Below, in pieces: positions 1 to 12,389 of a stretch of DNA of 64,000 nucleotides. The stretch's first letter is position 1, and every line of letters begins with the position of its first letter. This DNA comes from Trametopsis cervina (lineage: Eukaryota > Basidiomycota > Agaricomycetes > Polyporales > Irpicaceae). The notes below the pieces were generated by a model that was not told the origin of the DNA, ran no database searches, and saw only the letters and a list, made by a program, of their open reading frames with translations. A program made the translations under genes and the position numbers. Location: NCBI GenBank assembly GCA_022385755.1, contig MU278353.1:234777-298776 (forward strand), given 5' to 3'.

Positions 1-3000
1 CACGGGACCCGAGGGCGGGGGGATTATGTAGCTGACTCTGCGTCGGGCGGGCGGCATGGCGGTGGTCGCATCAAGGAAGACAAGGCGGGGCTGCACAATT
101 TCTTAGTAGAATCAGGCACGAGCCGTTTTGCTGATGCACTAGCTATGCGCATGGTGTAAGTTTCACAATAATGACATGTGGCTGGTTTACGCACCGCACC
201 ATAAACATTCATTAGGAGTGAAGATACTCACTATATCTGCGCAGAGTGCGTGAGTGGCCGCTATTAGCGGCCACCCGCACAGCCGGGCGGCATGAGTGAG
301 TTGCAAGCGCCAAATGATCACAGCACAGGCAGAGTCGCCACTGGCGAGCCAAGCGGCCTGACCAGCAGGCAATAGAGGACTGGCCTGTGTCAAGGCTCGC
401 CACTGGCGATGCCTCTGCTGCTAAACCCATGCAGCCTGTGCCTGTGTGATCCCATGGCGTTCGTCAAGCTGTCAGACCATCGACCGGTATTATGGCACGA
501 CATTTTAGAACAGGCAAAGTTAGAGACAAGTACGAGAACACACCGAGACGGTTTGCATGGTTTAGAGATTACGCAGCTGTTGCCATACTAGTGGTGACAT
601 AGAGACAGATAGCGATAGGGGATGGTTGTCAGAATACAGTGAGCTCAGGTAAGGTGTGAGCTGGTACGCGGAGGATGACGGCGTGTATTCTTGACGAGAG
701 CGCACTAATGACTTGGTGCTCAATCCTGAGTAGACGTCTTGACATCTGTCTGTACTCGCACAAAGCAGATTTCAGTATTGAAGCAATGAACTGGAAATGG
801 AGCGTACGCGCACCTAAACATCCTGGCCGACGAACTGAGCGCTGTCTTCCCAGCTAACCAGCGGGACGACGTCGTCATAGCCCATCGGGTCTTCCTGGAA
901 CTTGTCTCTTGGTGTGGTCATAGCACAGGCACAACTGCTTGTTGCAAGTCGAGCGGTCTGACCAGCATGCTATAGGGGACCGGCCTGCGTTAAGGCTCGC
1001 CACTGGCGATGCCTCTGCTGCTAGCCCATCCAGTGAAAGTGCGGCTAGTGTGCACGCGCCAACATGGACCTGTCTGCATCAACACTCGCCACTGGCGATA
1101 CCTCTGGTACTCTGCCCGGTGCGGCCCCACGGTGCTCGTCAAACTGCTCTGCAATCAGAAGGCGGTTGCAGCTAACTCGGTCCAATACTCTAATAAGGGC
1201 AATTTCATTGTCTGTAGAGGATGTAGCTGTATCAGCGGCGTGATATAGCAGGGGAAAAAGCCATAGCCACCCAATAGACAGCAACTTGTCGAGTTTCAAC
1301 AAGGCGTGGACGGCGTACAGCCGATGACGGAGTGATATCTATTTTGCCAACCATGGGCCACAGTCTATGAGACTTGTCGACAGGCAGCATCTGTCGTGCA
1401 CGACCATAATCCCCTGTCATTCCGCTCGGCCCGACCCTTGGCGTCCTTCAGGTGAGTCGGTTCGTCATGAGACTACGCCGAGCACAACTACCGCGCAGTC
1501 CTCGAGTCCACCGCTCGTTGCTGTCTGCTCTGCCTTCTCCACAACATGTTCGCATTCTACAAGCACAACGCCGATGAAGATCCAGACGACAGAAGTAGAG
1601 CCCAGGAAGCATACCTGTATCTGAATCGTTCTGCTGGCCTCGTACACCTTCGGCAATGTCTGACCGATAACAGGCGGCTGTACGAAGAGAAATTGCAGCG
1701 CATATGAGCGCGGCCGCACGGTGATGACTAGAATGTCATGACTGAACGATAAGGCCTAGGTAAGAGTAAATTGTGTATACTTTCACTCACTTGGTGGTTA
1801 TAACGTCCCCGTGGTCATCCCTACCCAGCCCAGCGAACCCACACTACAAATATACTCCGACGCGCGAACCGCAGTTCAGCTCTGGTGACCGACTACGCTT
1901 AAGCCACTGCGAAAGCGCGAGTCAGAGCGCGCGATACCACTGCGTCTCCCAATGCAGATGTGCTGTTTGGAGCCGATCGCTGCGTGTCGCGGAAGACACA
2001 AGTGGTCTCGCAGAGCAAATTGGGCCGGGCTGATCAGCGACGGAACGCGAGTTCTCCAGACGCGACTAACAGTCGCCAGATAGCCTGAGTTGAAAGAGAA
2101 CTGACCTTCAGCATTGTATCTCATAAGAGACTCGAATGGCTTGACGCTACGCGAATCGCAAAGTACGGTGTGGGCCAGCAAAATAGTACGGGAACGCTAT
2201 GCGATCACGTGGCAGTTTTGCTAGACACTAACGCACTGTCCCCCGCGAACTTCTCCAACGTGCTAACCTTGCAGATTTTCGACGGTTGGCCCGCTCCCGA
2301 ACTGATCTTCTACCTCTTCCATATTCGGGTTTCCCGCTGATCACTCGCGATATCAACTCGCTGCACTTCCTCGCGAGTTGCTTCCGTTGTTTCGACATCC
2401 GAGCTGAGTCGAGCGCAAAACCCTCCGGAGTTTCTGTGTACCGGCCACGTATCTATGAGTACCACTCTCATTGCAGTCGTCGTTGTATGCATACCTCTTA
2501 CCCATATACCAACCAACGCGCTCTCATCCTTCCTGGATCAACTCCATAAGGTCAGGCGTCGACGCTCGCGCACCCTAAAACTCGCAGCCCAGACCGATTT
2601 GACTTGAGAACTTCCGCCGATCGAGCCCCTCCGCATCCTCGATCCACGATCGCCCAACGCTATACAGTATCTTCTCCCTGGAAAATAGGTGCCGTAGAAT
2701 TTGGTCCGTCCCTGGCTAGCAACGCTGCATTTTACGTACACTCACCACGCGGAAGGGGAAAGACCTGAAGAACGTTCAGCTTCATTGTACGAGGGACCGG
2801 CTCAGGTGTTGATGGGAAAGGAACGAACAACCGCTCGGATGGAGGAAAAGTCGACGAGCGGGCAACCGTAGAGTCAGACTGCGCGAGAATATGAACGAGT
2901 GCGGGGCAGGGCGTAGAAGGGAGACATGGAGGATACGACATGGAGGATACGCCCGTCCTTGTAAGATAGCGACACATCTTGCCGTACGAAGCGCGAGAGG

Positions 3001-4660
3001 TGGGGTCTCGCGTTTTGCGGTCACCAAAGCCGGTGAGCGACCAGGACGTTACTAAGACATTGAACTATGTGCGAAAGTCAAGCTCATAGACGGTTGCTAC
3101 TAAGCCACATCCCACTCACCTTCCGAGGGTGACACCCAGCGACTGAGTCTTGTAGGCGTTCTATACAGAACCTCGTCGAGAACGCCACGCGCGTGTCCTG
3201 CAGCCAGGATCCCGGAAGATGATCGCCGTAGAGCGTATGGTACCTTTGGAACTTGCCGCGTCGAGCCGGAGCTGCCGTAGGGCTTTGGAGGTTCGACGAG
3301 TGCTGCTACAGTAGATGTGGGGTGTAAGTCGCAGCATGTGCGGCGGCCGAAGCGGGCGGTGTGGAGGGCGTGGTAAAGGGGCAGCCCCAGATTGGAGACG
3401 ACTCTCCTCATTCACAGAAACCTTCTTGCTATCTCTCGGTTCTTCTTCTTCATTGTGTGCACTCGTGTGACACTCTGTGCCTGAGCGCAAAGTTGACGCT
3501 TTACACAGCTTTGCCTGGCGTCGCGGTATCAAAGGCTTGGCATGTGCGGAACGGGCGAAGTGATAACCACGCACCGATAGAGACTGCGCGTAGAGTACCA
3601 ATTTCAGCCATGCGGTTGTCCCTTACCATGATATGTATGTCGTGAGCGCTTTGGCGTCGTTGTTATCGTGCAGAGCCACGGACCTCGGAGGGAAAGAGTC
3701 TACTCGGATGAAGTTTGCGTGAATTGTAGGCGGACAGAGCCGGAGAGTTGCTGGGGACGTGGTGAAACTCGACAGCGAGTTGGAGGCATCGACACCACCA
3801 CGCGAGCGTATCAGGTGCGAGGGGTTGATAAGCGTTGGCATTATCATGAGGGCTCGGTACCAAGACCGTCCGGTGACATCGTCAATAGCGACGTGTGTGA
3901 TGGATCCTGCTGATTCCAGGCTTGTTATACACACAGAGCGGTGCATGCGCACTACGCCGAGCCATTGTCGCCGCCACGAACAGTCTGTGCAGCTACAGTA
4001 GCGTTGCGGTGGTCAGTAAAATTTGTGATCGACGGGATGGGTATCTCACGGGTGATGAATGCGACACATTCGGGATGAGCGCGGTCGAGATCTGTGGCTC
4101 AGCCTGTGCCGCCGCACGATAGGAGGTGGGCATGTCCGGACAAATCTCTATCACGAGTACACCGCCACCGCATTTCGTGGACTCCCATGCAAGGCCGCGG
4201 CAGACGCATCCTCTCATTGCTGGGCGGTCGCATCTCGCCGCTGTGCAATGAACGGATGTGGGTGTTGCTGTGACCGCTGGGGGTCAGCTGGGATGTCTAG
4301 ACCCGTGGATGGCCTGCGGTAGTTGGCAGACGAGTGACATGTTCAGTGTGTGGTGCAGCGGCACACGACCTGCAACGGAACTATCAGGCGGGTCCAGCTC
4401 CGTGAAAGCGCTCCGACGCACTCTCCGCCGCTTCCTGTCGTTTTTGCGGGCGCTCAGCATGCTCGATCAACCACTGCTCGCACTCACCAGCATCCACGAC
4501 TACCCTTGCCAACCATAATACGGCCGCCAACGACGCTGCGACAAGACCGAAGGAGACAACGCCGTGGCTGAGCGAATATGGAATTGCTATCTGGCTTATC
4601 GCGTCGGGGGCTCCAATCTGCAGCCCGTTTGATGTGACCATATGGTGTCCGCGCTCAGCC
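1..4660. other. gene-poor region, no supported gene
   Basis: No reading frame here has a recognisable domain or a convincing exon chain; the longest frames (up to about 146 codons) are compositionally odd and overlap on both strands. The first 1.15 kb contains diverged repeats (separate entry). A short hydrophobic frame on the minus strand near 4.40-4.64 kb could be the 5' end of a lost membrane-protein gene divergent from the nucleoside transporter, but I could not extend it through plausible splice sites. Confidence 0.5.
316..1150. repeat. diverged direct repeats with 13-bp palindromic core
   Basis: Segments at about 316-430 and 915-1030 are diverged direct copies about 600 bp apart. They share a stretch around 'GACCAGCA' and the run 'AAGGCTCGCCACTGGCGATG'. 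A partial third copy lies at about 1080-1150. The palindrome TCGCCACTGGCGA occurs exactly four times, at 335-347, 397-409, 997-1009 and 1086-1098. The first and third units also share a 'CTCGTCAA(A)CTG'-like stretch downstream. No coding role is visible. Confidence 0.7.
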
Positions 4661-4669
4661 ACCCCGCCG

Positions 4670-4683
4670 GGCCATATATATTA
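4670..4683 (+). promoter_or_regulatory. TATA-like element upstream of nucleoside transporter
   Basis: An A/T run, CCATATATATTAAT, lies about 125 bp before the ATG at 4805 and is followed by a pyrimidine-rich leader, a common basidiomycete core-promoter arrangement. The assignment rests on position and composition only. Confidence 0.4.
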
Positions 4684-4804
4684 ATCTGCTTCCCCTCTCC
4701 AATCTTTTTCCCAAGCAAATCCTTTTTGCTCCCCGACGGTACCACTCCTACCGCTCGTGTTCCTCTTGGACATCGTCAGCTCTTCCCCCCGACGACGACC
4801 AGCC

Positions 4805-6905
4805 ATGTCGCAAGTCCAGGATACCCCCATCCACCACGTCCCCGACCTCGAGTCTGCGCCCGCCGTTACCCGCAAGGACTCAAAGACGTCCTCGTCTTCA
4901 GGTGCCAACGAGAAGAACGTCATTGACCATGACGCTGCCGTCGCAAGGGAGGTCGCCATCGACGACGCCGAAATCGCACAGGAGGACGCGAAGAAGCATG
5001 CCCTCTACAGGCACACTCGTCACATCATACATTTCGGACTGGCCGCCCTCATCCTCGGCTGGTGGATAAGCGCGACTATCCTCAAGGATACTCGCCATCG
5101 ATGGTATGCGTCGTACAAGACATTCTACTCGCATATATTGACCCTCTCGTCGCAGGATCGTCCAAACTTTCTGGGCATGGTTTTTCCTCATGTGAGTAGT
5201 CCGCCATTGTACATGAAACACACTCCCTCAACTCGCTCTGTTTAGCACCATCGCGTTCCGGTATATCCCCACCACTGTCGTGACCAGGCCTATCGAGACG
5301 GTCTGGCAGCCGGTGATCTCGAAGCCGTTCTTCGCCCTCCCCTACCACATCCGGCTTGGAATGGGCTGGTTGGCTCTCCTCGGCATTGTCTTCGGCTCGG
5401 CTTTCGGTTTTGGCTTGACCGCTGTACGCATTCGCTCTCTGGGATTCGCTTTATTTTAGAGCGTTGATATACCGATTAATGTGTAGAACTCGGGGTACGG
5501 AGACCGTGCGATCTCTGTCCTTGGCCTCTTCGTCTTCCAGTTCTGCTTCTGGGCGACGTCCAAGCACCGCGCGCATATCCCCTGGTGCGTTCTTCCACTA
5601 CCGTTTTGACTATGTCGTGTGCTCATATCCGTTGTACAGGCCCACCGTCATCGTTGGTCTCTTCATCCAACAGGCAATTGCCATGTTTGTGTTGAAATCC
5701 GGCGCCGGCTTCGCGATCTTCAAGTGGATTGCCATCCTTGCTTCCGACTTCCTCGCTCAGGGTCTCCAGGGTGCCGCATTCTTCTTCAGCGCAGACGTCG
5801 TTGGCCTGCACTGGTTCTTCGTGAACACGGTATGCAGCCCCTTTCATATCCTCTGCAAAAATCATGACGCTAATCGCCTGAACCTTACAGCTCTCGTCGA
5901 TCATCTTCTTCATTGCATTCGTGCAAATGATGTACTACCTCGGCGTGATGCAATGGCTCATCAAGGGCTTTGCCTGGTTCTTCTTCAAGATCATGAATGT
6001 CTCCGGTGCCGAGGCTGTCGTCGCTGCCGCCTCTCCGTTCATCGGCCAGGGCGAGTCTGCGTGTCTCGTGCGCCCCTACGTTGACTACATGACCGAATCC
6101 GAGATCCATCTTACCATGACCTCCGGATTCTCCACCATCGCTGGCTCCGTGCTCTCTGCCTACATCGCTCTCGGTGTCCCCGCGCAGAACCTCGTCACCG
6201 CCTCCGTCATGTCCATCCCTGCCTCGATTGCGATCTCCAAGATGCGCATACCCGAGATGGATGAGCCCGTCACCCGCGGTCGCGTCGTTGTAGATCGTGG
6301 CGAGGAGAACGACAAGACACGCCCGACCAACGCGCTGCACGCCTTCTCGCAGGGCGCGCTCTTCGGTCTCATCGTCGCCGGCCAGATTCTCACCAACGTC
6401 CTCACCGTCGTCTCGCTCGTCGCGACGATCAACGGACTGCTCACATGGATCGGCAAGGGCTTCGGTATCCACGCGCTCACTCTGCAACTCATCCTCCGCT
6501 ACCTGTTCTACCCGATCACATTCTTCTTGTCTGTGCCGAGGAACGAGATCTTGCGCGTGTCCGAGCTGCTTGCGACAAAGCTTGTTGCGAACGAGTTCGT
6601 CGGGTACACCGATCTTACGACAATCATGGCGTCCGACAACCCGTTGAGCGAGCGTGGATTCACCATCGCGTCGTACGCGCTGTGCGGGTTCGCTAACCTC
6701 GGCTCGCTCGGTATCCAGATTGGTGTGTTGAGCGCGCTCGCGCCGACACGGGCGAAGATTATCGCGCGTGTGGCGACATCGGCGATGATCTGTGGTTTCA
6801 TCTCGTGCGTGTTGTTTTTTTCTGCTTTATTTTCCTCTCGTGTTGACAGTCGTATTTCTATACAGGACTCTGCAAGCTGCGGGTATCGCAGGCATGCTGG
6901 TGTAA
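4805..6905 (+). CDS. concentrative nucleoside transporter (CNT/NupC family)
   Basis: Predicted plasma-membrane nucleoside:cation symporter. Seven exons splice cleanly through introns at 5104-5155, 5192-5245, 5424-5486, 5585-5639, 5830-5890 and 6805-6865, giving 584 codons plus stop, close to eukaryotic CNT length. The order matches the family: a hydrophilic acidic N-terminus of about 75 residues, then hydrophobic helices, then the gate region. The CNT substrate/cation signature is visible as [13 protein letters not shown], corresponding to the family's G-Q-x-E...RPY motif, followed by the SGF-ST-AGSVL stretch. The last exon encodes [12 protein letters not shown] and stops at TAA 6903-6905. 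An in-frame GTG lies upstream, but the ATG at 4805 is the natural start. Neighbours are unrelated. Nucleoside selectivity (purine or pyrimidine) cannot be told from sequence alone. Confidence 0.95.
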
Positions 6906-7562
6906 TACCGCGTCCTTCGCTCCTCCACATCTTTCCGTGTACGCATATCATTGTCGTCAACCTGCATAGTTCTTTCCGCCATATTCCCCCACGTCGTGTC
7001 CATACTGTAGATAAAAGGCTGCGTCCTGTCGGCGCAGCCCTGTTTATAAGGGATAGCTCCGCTTGTGTGTTCTTGTCTGTAGGCATAGTAATTTTTATAT
7101 TTTGGTGCAGGACTTTTGGCGAGAACTTAAGCGGTTTCTAATCTCGACCGTTTACGCGTGTCTCTCGTCTCGCAGGTTACGTAGCCTGGTCTGTGTACAG
7201 CACCAACAGTCCGCGACAAGAAGGACGCGTTCCATTTAACCGTGCTTGTTGGGATTCTATATCGTCCAGCGGTGGCAAGACTACGCGCAACATGTACTCC
7301 AGGACTTGAACATCGCGGAGGGTGACACTTCGAGCATAACGTTGGTATTACATACGTAGTCTTATTGGTGTACTTCGTGAGCCGCTATAGCTACAGTTAA
7401 TCAACACTGTACAATTCGATGTTGTTGAGGTTCGCCAGTTAGTTAAGTAAGTGAAACGGATACGCTTCAGGGATTTGTAGCCTGGCAAGGCTCAGGTTGT
7501 AGAGAAAATGCAAGAGTGGCGTGTTTTTCTTCGAGCATCTGGATCTCCTTTCTTCATCGCCA
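6906..7562. other. intergenic, 3' flanks of convergent genes
   Basis: Convergent 3' regions of the nucleoside transporter (+) and the DUF6533-type gene (-). I see no gene, repeat or structured element; expected to hold both 3' UTRs. Confidence 0.6.
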
Positions 7563-9174
7563 TCAGCAATGCTGGTGCGCATGCTCGGACAAGTCTGACA
7601 TCATAATAACATCCCCCGGACTCGCAGATGTGGACGCGGACTCTTCTGTTGCACGTCCATCATTGCCGGCGCCCTCGTTTAGGGCGGAGAAATTCGCCAA
7701 GTCGCCTGCGTGGTTTAGGCGTTTGTCGTGTGCTTCGCGTAGGTTAAGGATCATGCGAGCCGTGAGGATTGGAGGCAGACTTATCAAGTGAAGAGCCGTG
7801 TTAGCTCTAGATCCAACGGAGGTAAGAATAACATGCCTACTTTTGGACTATGGCAAGAGCGGGGACATGGATCGCAAAGAAGGGCTAGGTGCCGGTGGTA
7901 CGTTGGTTTTGAGTAAAAGGTGAGAGGTGGAGGGGCGTACCACGGTACTTTCAACAATGTATACCACGTTGACGATCACCATGGCACTGTTCGGCCAGTA
8001 TAAGCAGGAAGTCCTCGATCGAAATGAGGAACATACACAAAGTAGATGCTTCCTAGCGAACGTAGACATCAATTTCTAGGTATATCAGCTTATCCCGAAG
8101 GCAGCTCACCGTCTCTAAGTAGCAGGCCCCATAGCGAGGTATCTGTGCCCCTTTTTGTGCCTACCTCGCGCCATTCCTTGTATGTGTATCGTGATGTGCA
8201 GACGACAACTATAATGTCTGCGAGTATCACAGACGCTCTAGTAGCGAATTCGACTGCGAGCGTAAGTCAGTTACGCGGCATAGAGAAGCAAAGTGAAGAT
8301 AGATCGTACGGCTATTAGAAAAGGAAGTAAGCTGAGTGAATTAAGAACCCTGCTGAACAAGTGACATACTCTAATACTAATTGGGGACTCTGGATGAAAT
8401 CGGTCGTGCATGTAATACCAGGGATGTAGACGATCTTTTCAGTTACGTCGAGACACTGAAGTTGAGCGTAGTGAGTAAAAATGTTCATTCGCGCGTAATA
8501 CACCGAACGTACGATATTCACCACGAGTGGAAGTGAGTTGAGAAGAAACACAATTGATGTGAACCATTTGTTCTTTTCGGACATGAGCCAGACTCGAACG
8601 GCAGAAAATGCTACGAAGTGAACCCAGTTGAGTTATCACACACATAGATTGTACCAGAGAGGTGACGTACCAGCCACCACGAGAAACTGCAACATGGCTG
8701 TCACCACAAGTACGTCGATCCCTACTTCGCAACTAGGCGACAATCAGTCCACGCCTCGAAGTACCATTCACGAACAGACCTCTGGAGTACAAGTCTTAAT
8801 GATCACGAGCGTGGCGCGGTACAATGTAAGGACTCACTTGATAATTTATAAGCGGGATTGCATAAATGGCAGCCGTGATGAGGGCAGTATACCGATTGAC
8901 CATAAACAGCGCAGTCATCCCGGTCCACCGCCATTTCCATATGAACTTGATCTCTTGTTCCATCGTGATGACATACTCATAGAAGAACCACGCTGCGGGC
9001 AGATCGTCAGTTCATTCATCATTCATTTGGAAGATGTCTTCTCCGAACCTGCTGTTGCGAACGCTACGTAGTTCGAGGCGATCCTGTGATATGAACGTGT
9101 GAGTGATTGTAGCACCAGCCAAACGAAGATCGCGCTTACACTGATTCAATGATATCCGCAGCCTCGGTAGACAT
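7563..9174 (-). CDS. DUF6533-type multi-pass membrane protein
   Basis: A basidiomycete-expanded family of about seven-helix membrane proteins of unknown function. The gene is broken into many small exons, so no single frame shows it. Starting at ATG 9174, exon 1 ends ...ADIIESV. Joining two exons then gives NYVAFATAAWFFYEYVITME, the N-terminal DUF6533 signature, continuing to QEIKFIWKWRW and a hydrophobic stretch. Later exons give VVTAMLQFLVVAAFSAVRVW, a KNKW-linked hydrophobic helix (8.50-8.60 kb), ATRASVILADIIVVVCTSRY with the family's ...LLLRDGGSIYF motif (8.10-8.26 kb), and a tail with PPILTARMILNLREA ending at 7563. Most junctions have good GT/AG sites and keep frame. The short exon near 8.75-8.80 kb and the joins around 7.80-7.95 kb are unresolved. 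It could be a recent pseudogene if those joins fail. Role unknown; the family is often discussed as receptor-like. Confidence 0.8.
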
Positions 9175-9253
9175 GGCGATTCAGGTGGCTGCGAAGTAAA
9201 CACACTGCTCAACGATGGGAAAGAAGCACGGTCTTGAATAGTCCTGCGGCTCA

Positions 9254-9265
9254 AGATATTTATAC
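9254..9265 (-). promoter_or_regulatory. TATA box of DUF6533-type gene
   Basis: Read on the minus strand this is GGTATAAATATC, about 80-90 bp upstream of the ATG at 9174, a usual distance for basidiomycete TATA boxes. It supports the chosen start. Confidence 0.55.
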
Positions 9266-9274
9266 CGAGAGAAC

Positions 9275-10753
9275 CGTCATGTTCCTGGCATACTGCATCC
9301 AATCTAGCAGCGGGCGATGAACTGGTGTAGCAGATGGAAATGCACATTTCGACCAGACTGGACTGTCGGAGGTTGGGCCACAGAAGGTTAGGCTACAGGA
9401 GGATCAGCGTGCACCAGAGAAAAAGAATACCAATACCTACGTCTGGTAGGGTCCCATGCTGTCAATTTGAGGATGACAATGAGGATCAGTATCTTTTGAG
9501 AACATGATCGATCTGTTACAGTCAAGGATAGAGATTCCGGAAGCTGGGAAGAGGTGACAACGAGTGCCGGCGGTATGTTGTCTTTTCTTGATCTGAGAAT
9601 AGAAAGGAGGTTGAGATTATCTTCGCAAAATGCTGTGTTGCGGCAGCTTCATAGCAGACAGTGGGGCCACAAGGAACTGTCATTCGCCCGTTTCACCAGC
9701 GGGAAATGGGGCTGTGGCGGGCCTCGAGGCAAATCGATGCCACACACTTGACGTGGAGACCATGAGGAAGCAGTAGGGACCTGGAAAAGTGGAAGTCCGG
9801 GCTCAGGAAAGGCGAGAGGATTTCGTACCCGAAGGGAGGGAGAGATGACTCATGTCGTCCTCTTGTAGTCATACTTGTGTGGACGACCTATTGGAAGGCG
9901 AGTTGTATACATCTCATACGACGTGGTAGACTACTATCACCATGCACAAAAATGGGCGAGCTCCAAGTGTTAGTCACGTTCTATTGAATACCAAACGTAC
10001 CGCGCACCGTTTCTTAGTAGGACTGTAGACCCACTGAGTTCACTGCCGTAGAATTCGTATCCTTGTTTGACAACACATGTACCATGACGGGTTCACTGTA
10101 GTATGTCGTGCGTACATCCCAGAAATCCTGATGAAGTGGTCACCCGTATGTTCGACAAGCCTACGGGATGGCTGACCTTGCACAGCACCTGTGGAAAGTG
10201 GCCGTACAAGACAAAGATGGCCATCACCATGTCTTCCGGTTCCGGGTCGGACTCGGCGGTAGCACTCTACACAACTGCTGGTGACGGAATTGAGAGCTGA
10301 ATAATCGAAAAAGGCATGCTGTAGTTCTTTGTTAGAATACAATAAGCTGCTAGCTGATGTACTATGTCTGTACATTGAATCAGCGTGCTCAACCGCCTTC
10401 TGAACAGTACCTGAACCACTGAGAATAGTGCAGATGCACCTTACTCAAGCGTCGAGCGCAAGCACATAACAGTTACAGCACAGGTAAGTCGTATGCACAG
10501 CACGTATCTCATAAGCCGAAAGAGTGGGTAGTATACAAAGAGTGACTACTACGGCGTGGCCGTGAAGAGCCAGGACGATCACCGTACCAGAGGATGATTA
10601 AGAGGAAAGAAAGCGTGACCAAGACGCGTAGAGTAGCAATAATTAGAAATATAGCACAGCGGCTCGACCGTTGAGATCTGCAAGTGCGATCACCAGACCG
10701 CAAGGGGAAAGCAAAAATGTAGGAAGTCGTATCGTGTTTAGCGTATATCATAT
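9275..10753. other. intergenic, no supported gene
   Basis: Between the DUF6533-type gene and the chitinase. Minus-strand frames near 10.1-10.3 kb include a stretch reading VMAIFVLYGHFPQV, which looks protein-like, but I found no start, partner exons or family match. Confidence 0.5.
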
Positions 10754-12308
10754 CTAGCAGTCATCTTCATCAGGGAAACCTGAAGCCTGGCGGATGGAGT
10801 CAAGGAGGATGTCGTCGGAGTCACCACCGGCTTCCCACATGGCGAACCCACGCAGGCCTTCCGTCTGGATGAATTTTCCTTTAGCGGCGAAAGAGGGGGC
10901 ATCGTCGAATGACACCATGACCTGCGAAGTCTCGTTGTAAACGTAAGCCTGATTTCAACAAGGGTCAGTATTCTGCAGATTCGATTGTGTAGATAGGTCC
11001 TTACGGTCTGACTGCACTCATCGAAGCGATAGTCGATGCCAGGTGCGGCGGTGCCATTCGCGTTCAGGTAGCCATTGGCAATGAGACCCCAGAAGTCGAT
11101 GTTTCCGCCTTGCTGAGTCTGGTTGCCGCACTCGTCAACTCCAGGAGCGTCGTCCCAGGCATCACCAGCAGGGTGTTGGTTGGCGTCAAACGCCGGGTAC
11201 GCTGCAACCAGTTCATCGTCATCGTCTGTGCACTCGATGGCATCATCTACGGCGACAGAGAACGAGTGGCCGTAAGATGCGACACCAAGAACAATTTGGT
11301 GTGCGGGCATGCCGGCCGTGGTCCATGCTTTCACCGCACTGACTGCACTGCCCTGTTGCTGGGCAGGTTCTGCACAAGTATCGTTAAGTGGTGCATTGGG
11401 ACCGACAGTTGGAGACCTGTTCGCAATCTTAGCAACCAGAAGTGGTCTTAATTACGGCTAAACGTACCACGGGCCCCAGATATCATAGTTCATGATGGCA
11501 ACATAGTCTAGTACCTTCGCGAATCCGGAAACGTCAGACAAAGGCTGACCATCTGCACCTTTCCAAGGTGAGATCGAAGTTGCGGCGGTGAGAATCATAT
11601 CTTTGCCGACGGGATCCTGACGAAGCTCTTGCAAGAAAGACAGGAAGTTGGTAGTATCATTCTCTGACACGATGTTGCAGCCAATTCCTTGGTTGCCAGG
11701 GTACTCCCAACTAATGGTACGGTAAGCATGCAGTACAAATAGATACAGAAGCGATACGCACTCGAAATCAACACCGTCAAGGCCGAACTGTGTCTTGAGG
11801 TCAGTGACCGTCTTGACGAATGCTGTACGGTTCTCTGCCGATGCAACATTGGAAGAGTAATACAGGGAACCCGTCCAACCACCGATGGACACAAGAGCTT
11901 TGACACCCTACAGAAACTAGATGTCAGTCGAGTACAGCTAAACTTGAGTTTATGAGACAGACATTTTCGTGGGCCGTCTTGACAAGATCACTAAGAACAT
12001 CCTTCTCATCAACAATATCACCGGAAAGTTGGGTGACGTTGGGAGTCGTGACACTTCAATTTATCAGTCAATACTTGGGACAACTCGTCAATTACAACGA
12101 CTCACGCAAAAGAGAAAGTTATGTGCGTATACTTGTCCCAGCTGACGTTAGCGACCGTGAAGTTCTCTGCATGCCACCCCGTGTACCAGGCGGCAGCAAC
12201 CATATCGACTGTGGAGTTGTCTGATGTCGTTGGGGCTTCATCACGAACGGTGTACGCAGCAAAAGCCGCAGAGGCTAAAATGAATGGGATAGAAAAGAGA
12301 GAAAGCAT
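10754..12308 (-). CDS. secreted GH18 chitinase
   Basis: Predicted endo-acting glycoside hydrolase family 18 chitinase, used in cell-wall remodelling or mycoparasitism. The first ~18 residues from ATG 12308 form a signal peptide (MLSLFSIPFILASAAFA). The beta-3 motif SIGGW is present. The catalytic motif is split by an intron: the exon ending GLDGVDF joins WEYP to give DGVDFDWEYP, with the catalytic Glu intact. The substrate-binding MNYD motif follows as VAIMNYDIWGPW, and the C-terminal exon ends FAMWEAGGDSDD, the beta-8 Trp motif, before ...GFPDEDDC and stop at 10754-10756. At least five short introns, including those near 12.1, 11.9, 11.7, 11.4 and 11.0 kb, splice in frame. There is no carbohydrate-binding module. 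Length, about 430 residues, is typical of secreted fungal GH18 enzymes. Confidence 0.93.
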
Positions 12309-12377
12309 ACTGCCAACGAGAAGAGAAAGGATGGATGAAGATGGCCGTCGTTGAAGAGAAACACAACACGGCCACGG

Positions 12378-12386
12378 TTATATATA
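12378..12386 (-). promoter_or_regulatory. TATA box of chitinase gene
   Basis: TTATATATA on the plus strand (TATATATAA on the minus strand) lies about 70 bp upstream of the chitinase ATG at 12308. Confidence 0.6.
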
Positions 12387-12389
12387 GGC

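Noticed and set aside
3161..3601. 146-codon minus-strand frame
   Set aside because: No motif, unnatural composition, overlapped by comparable frames in other phases.
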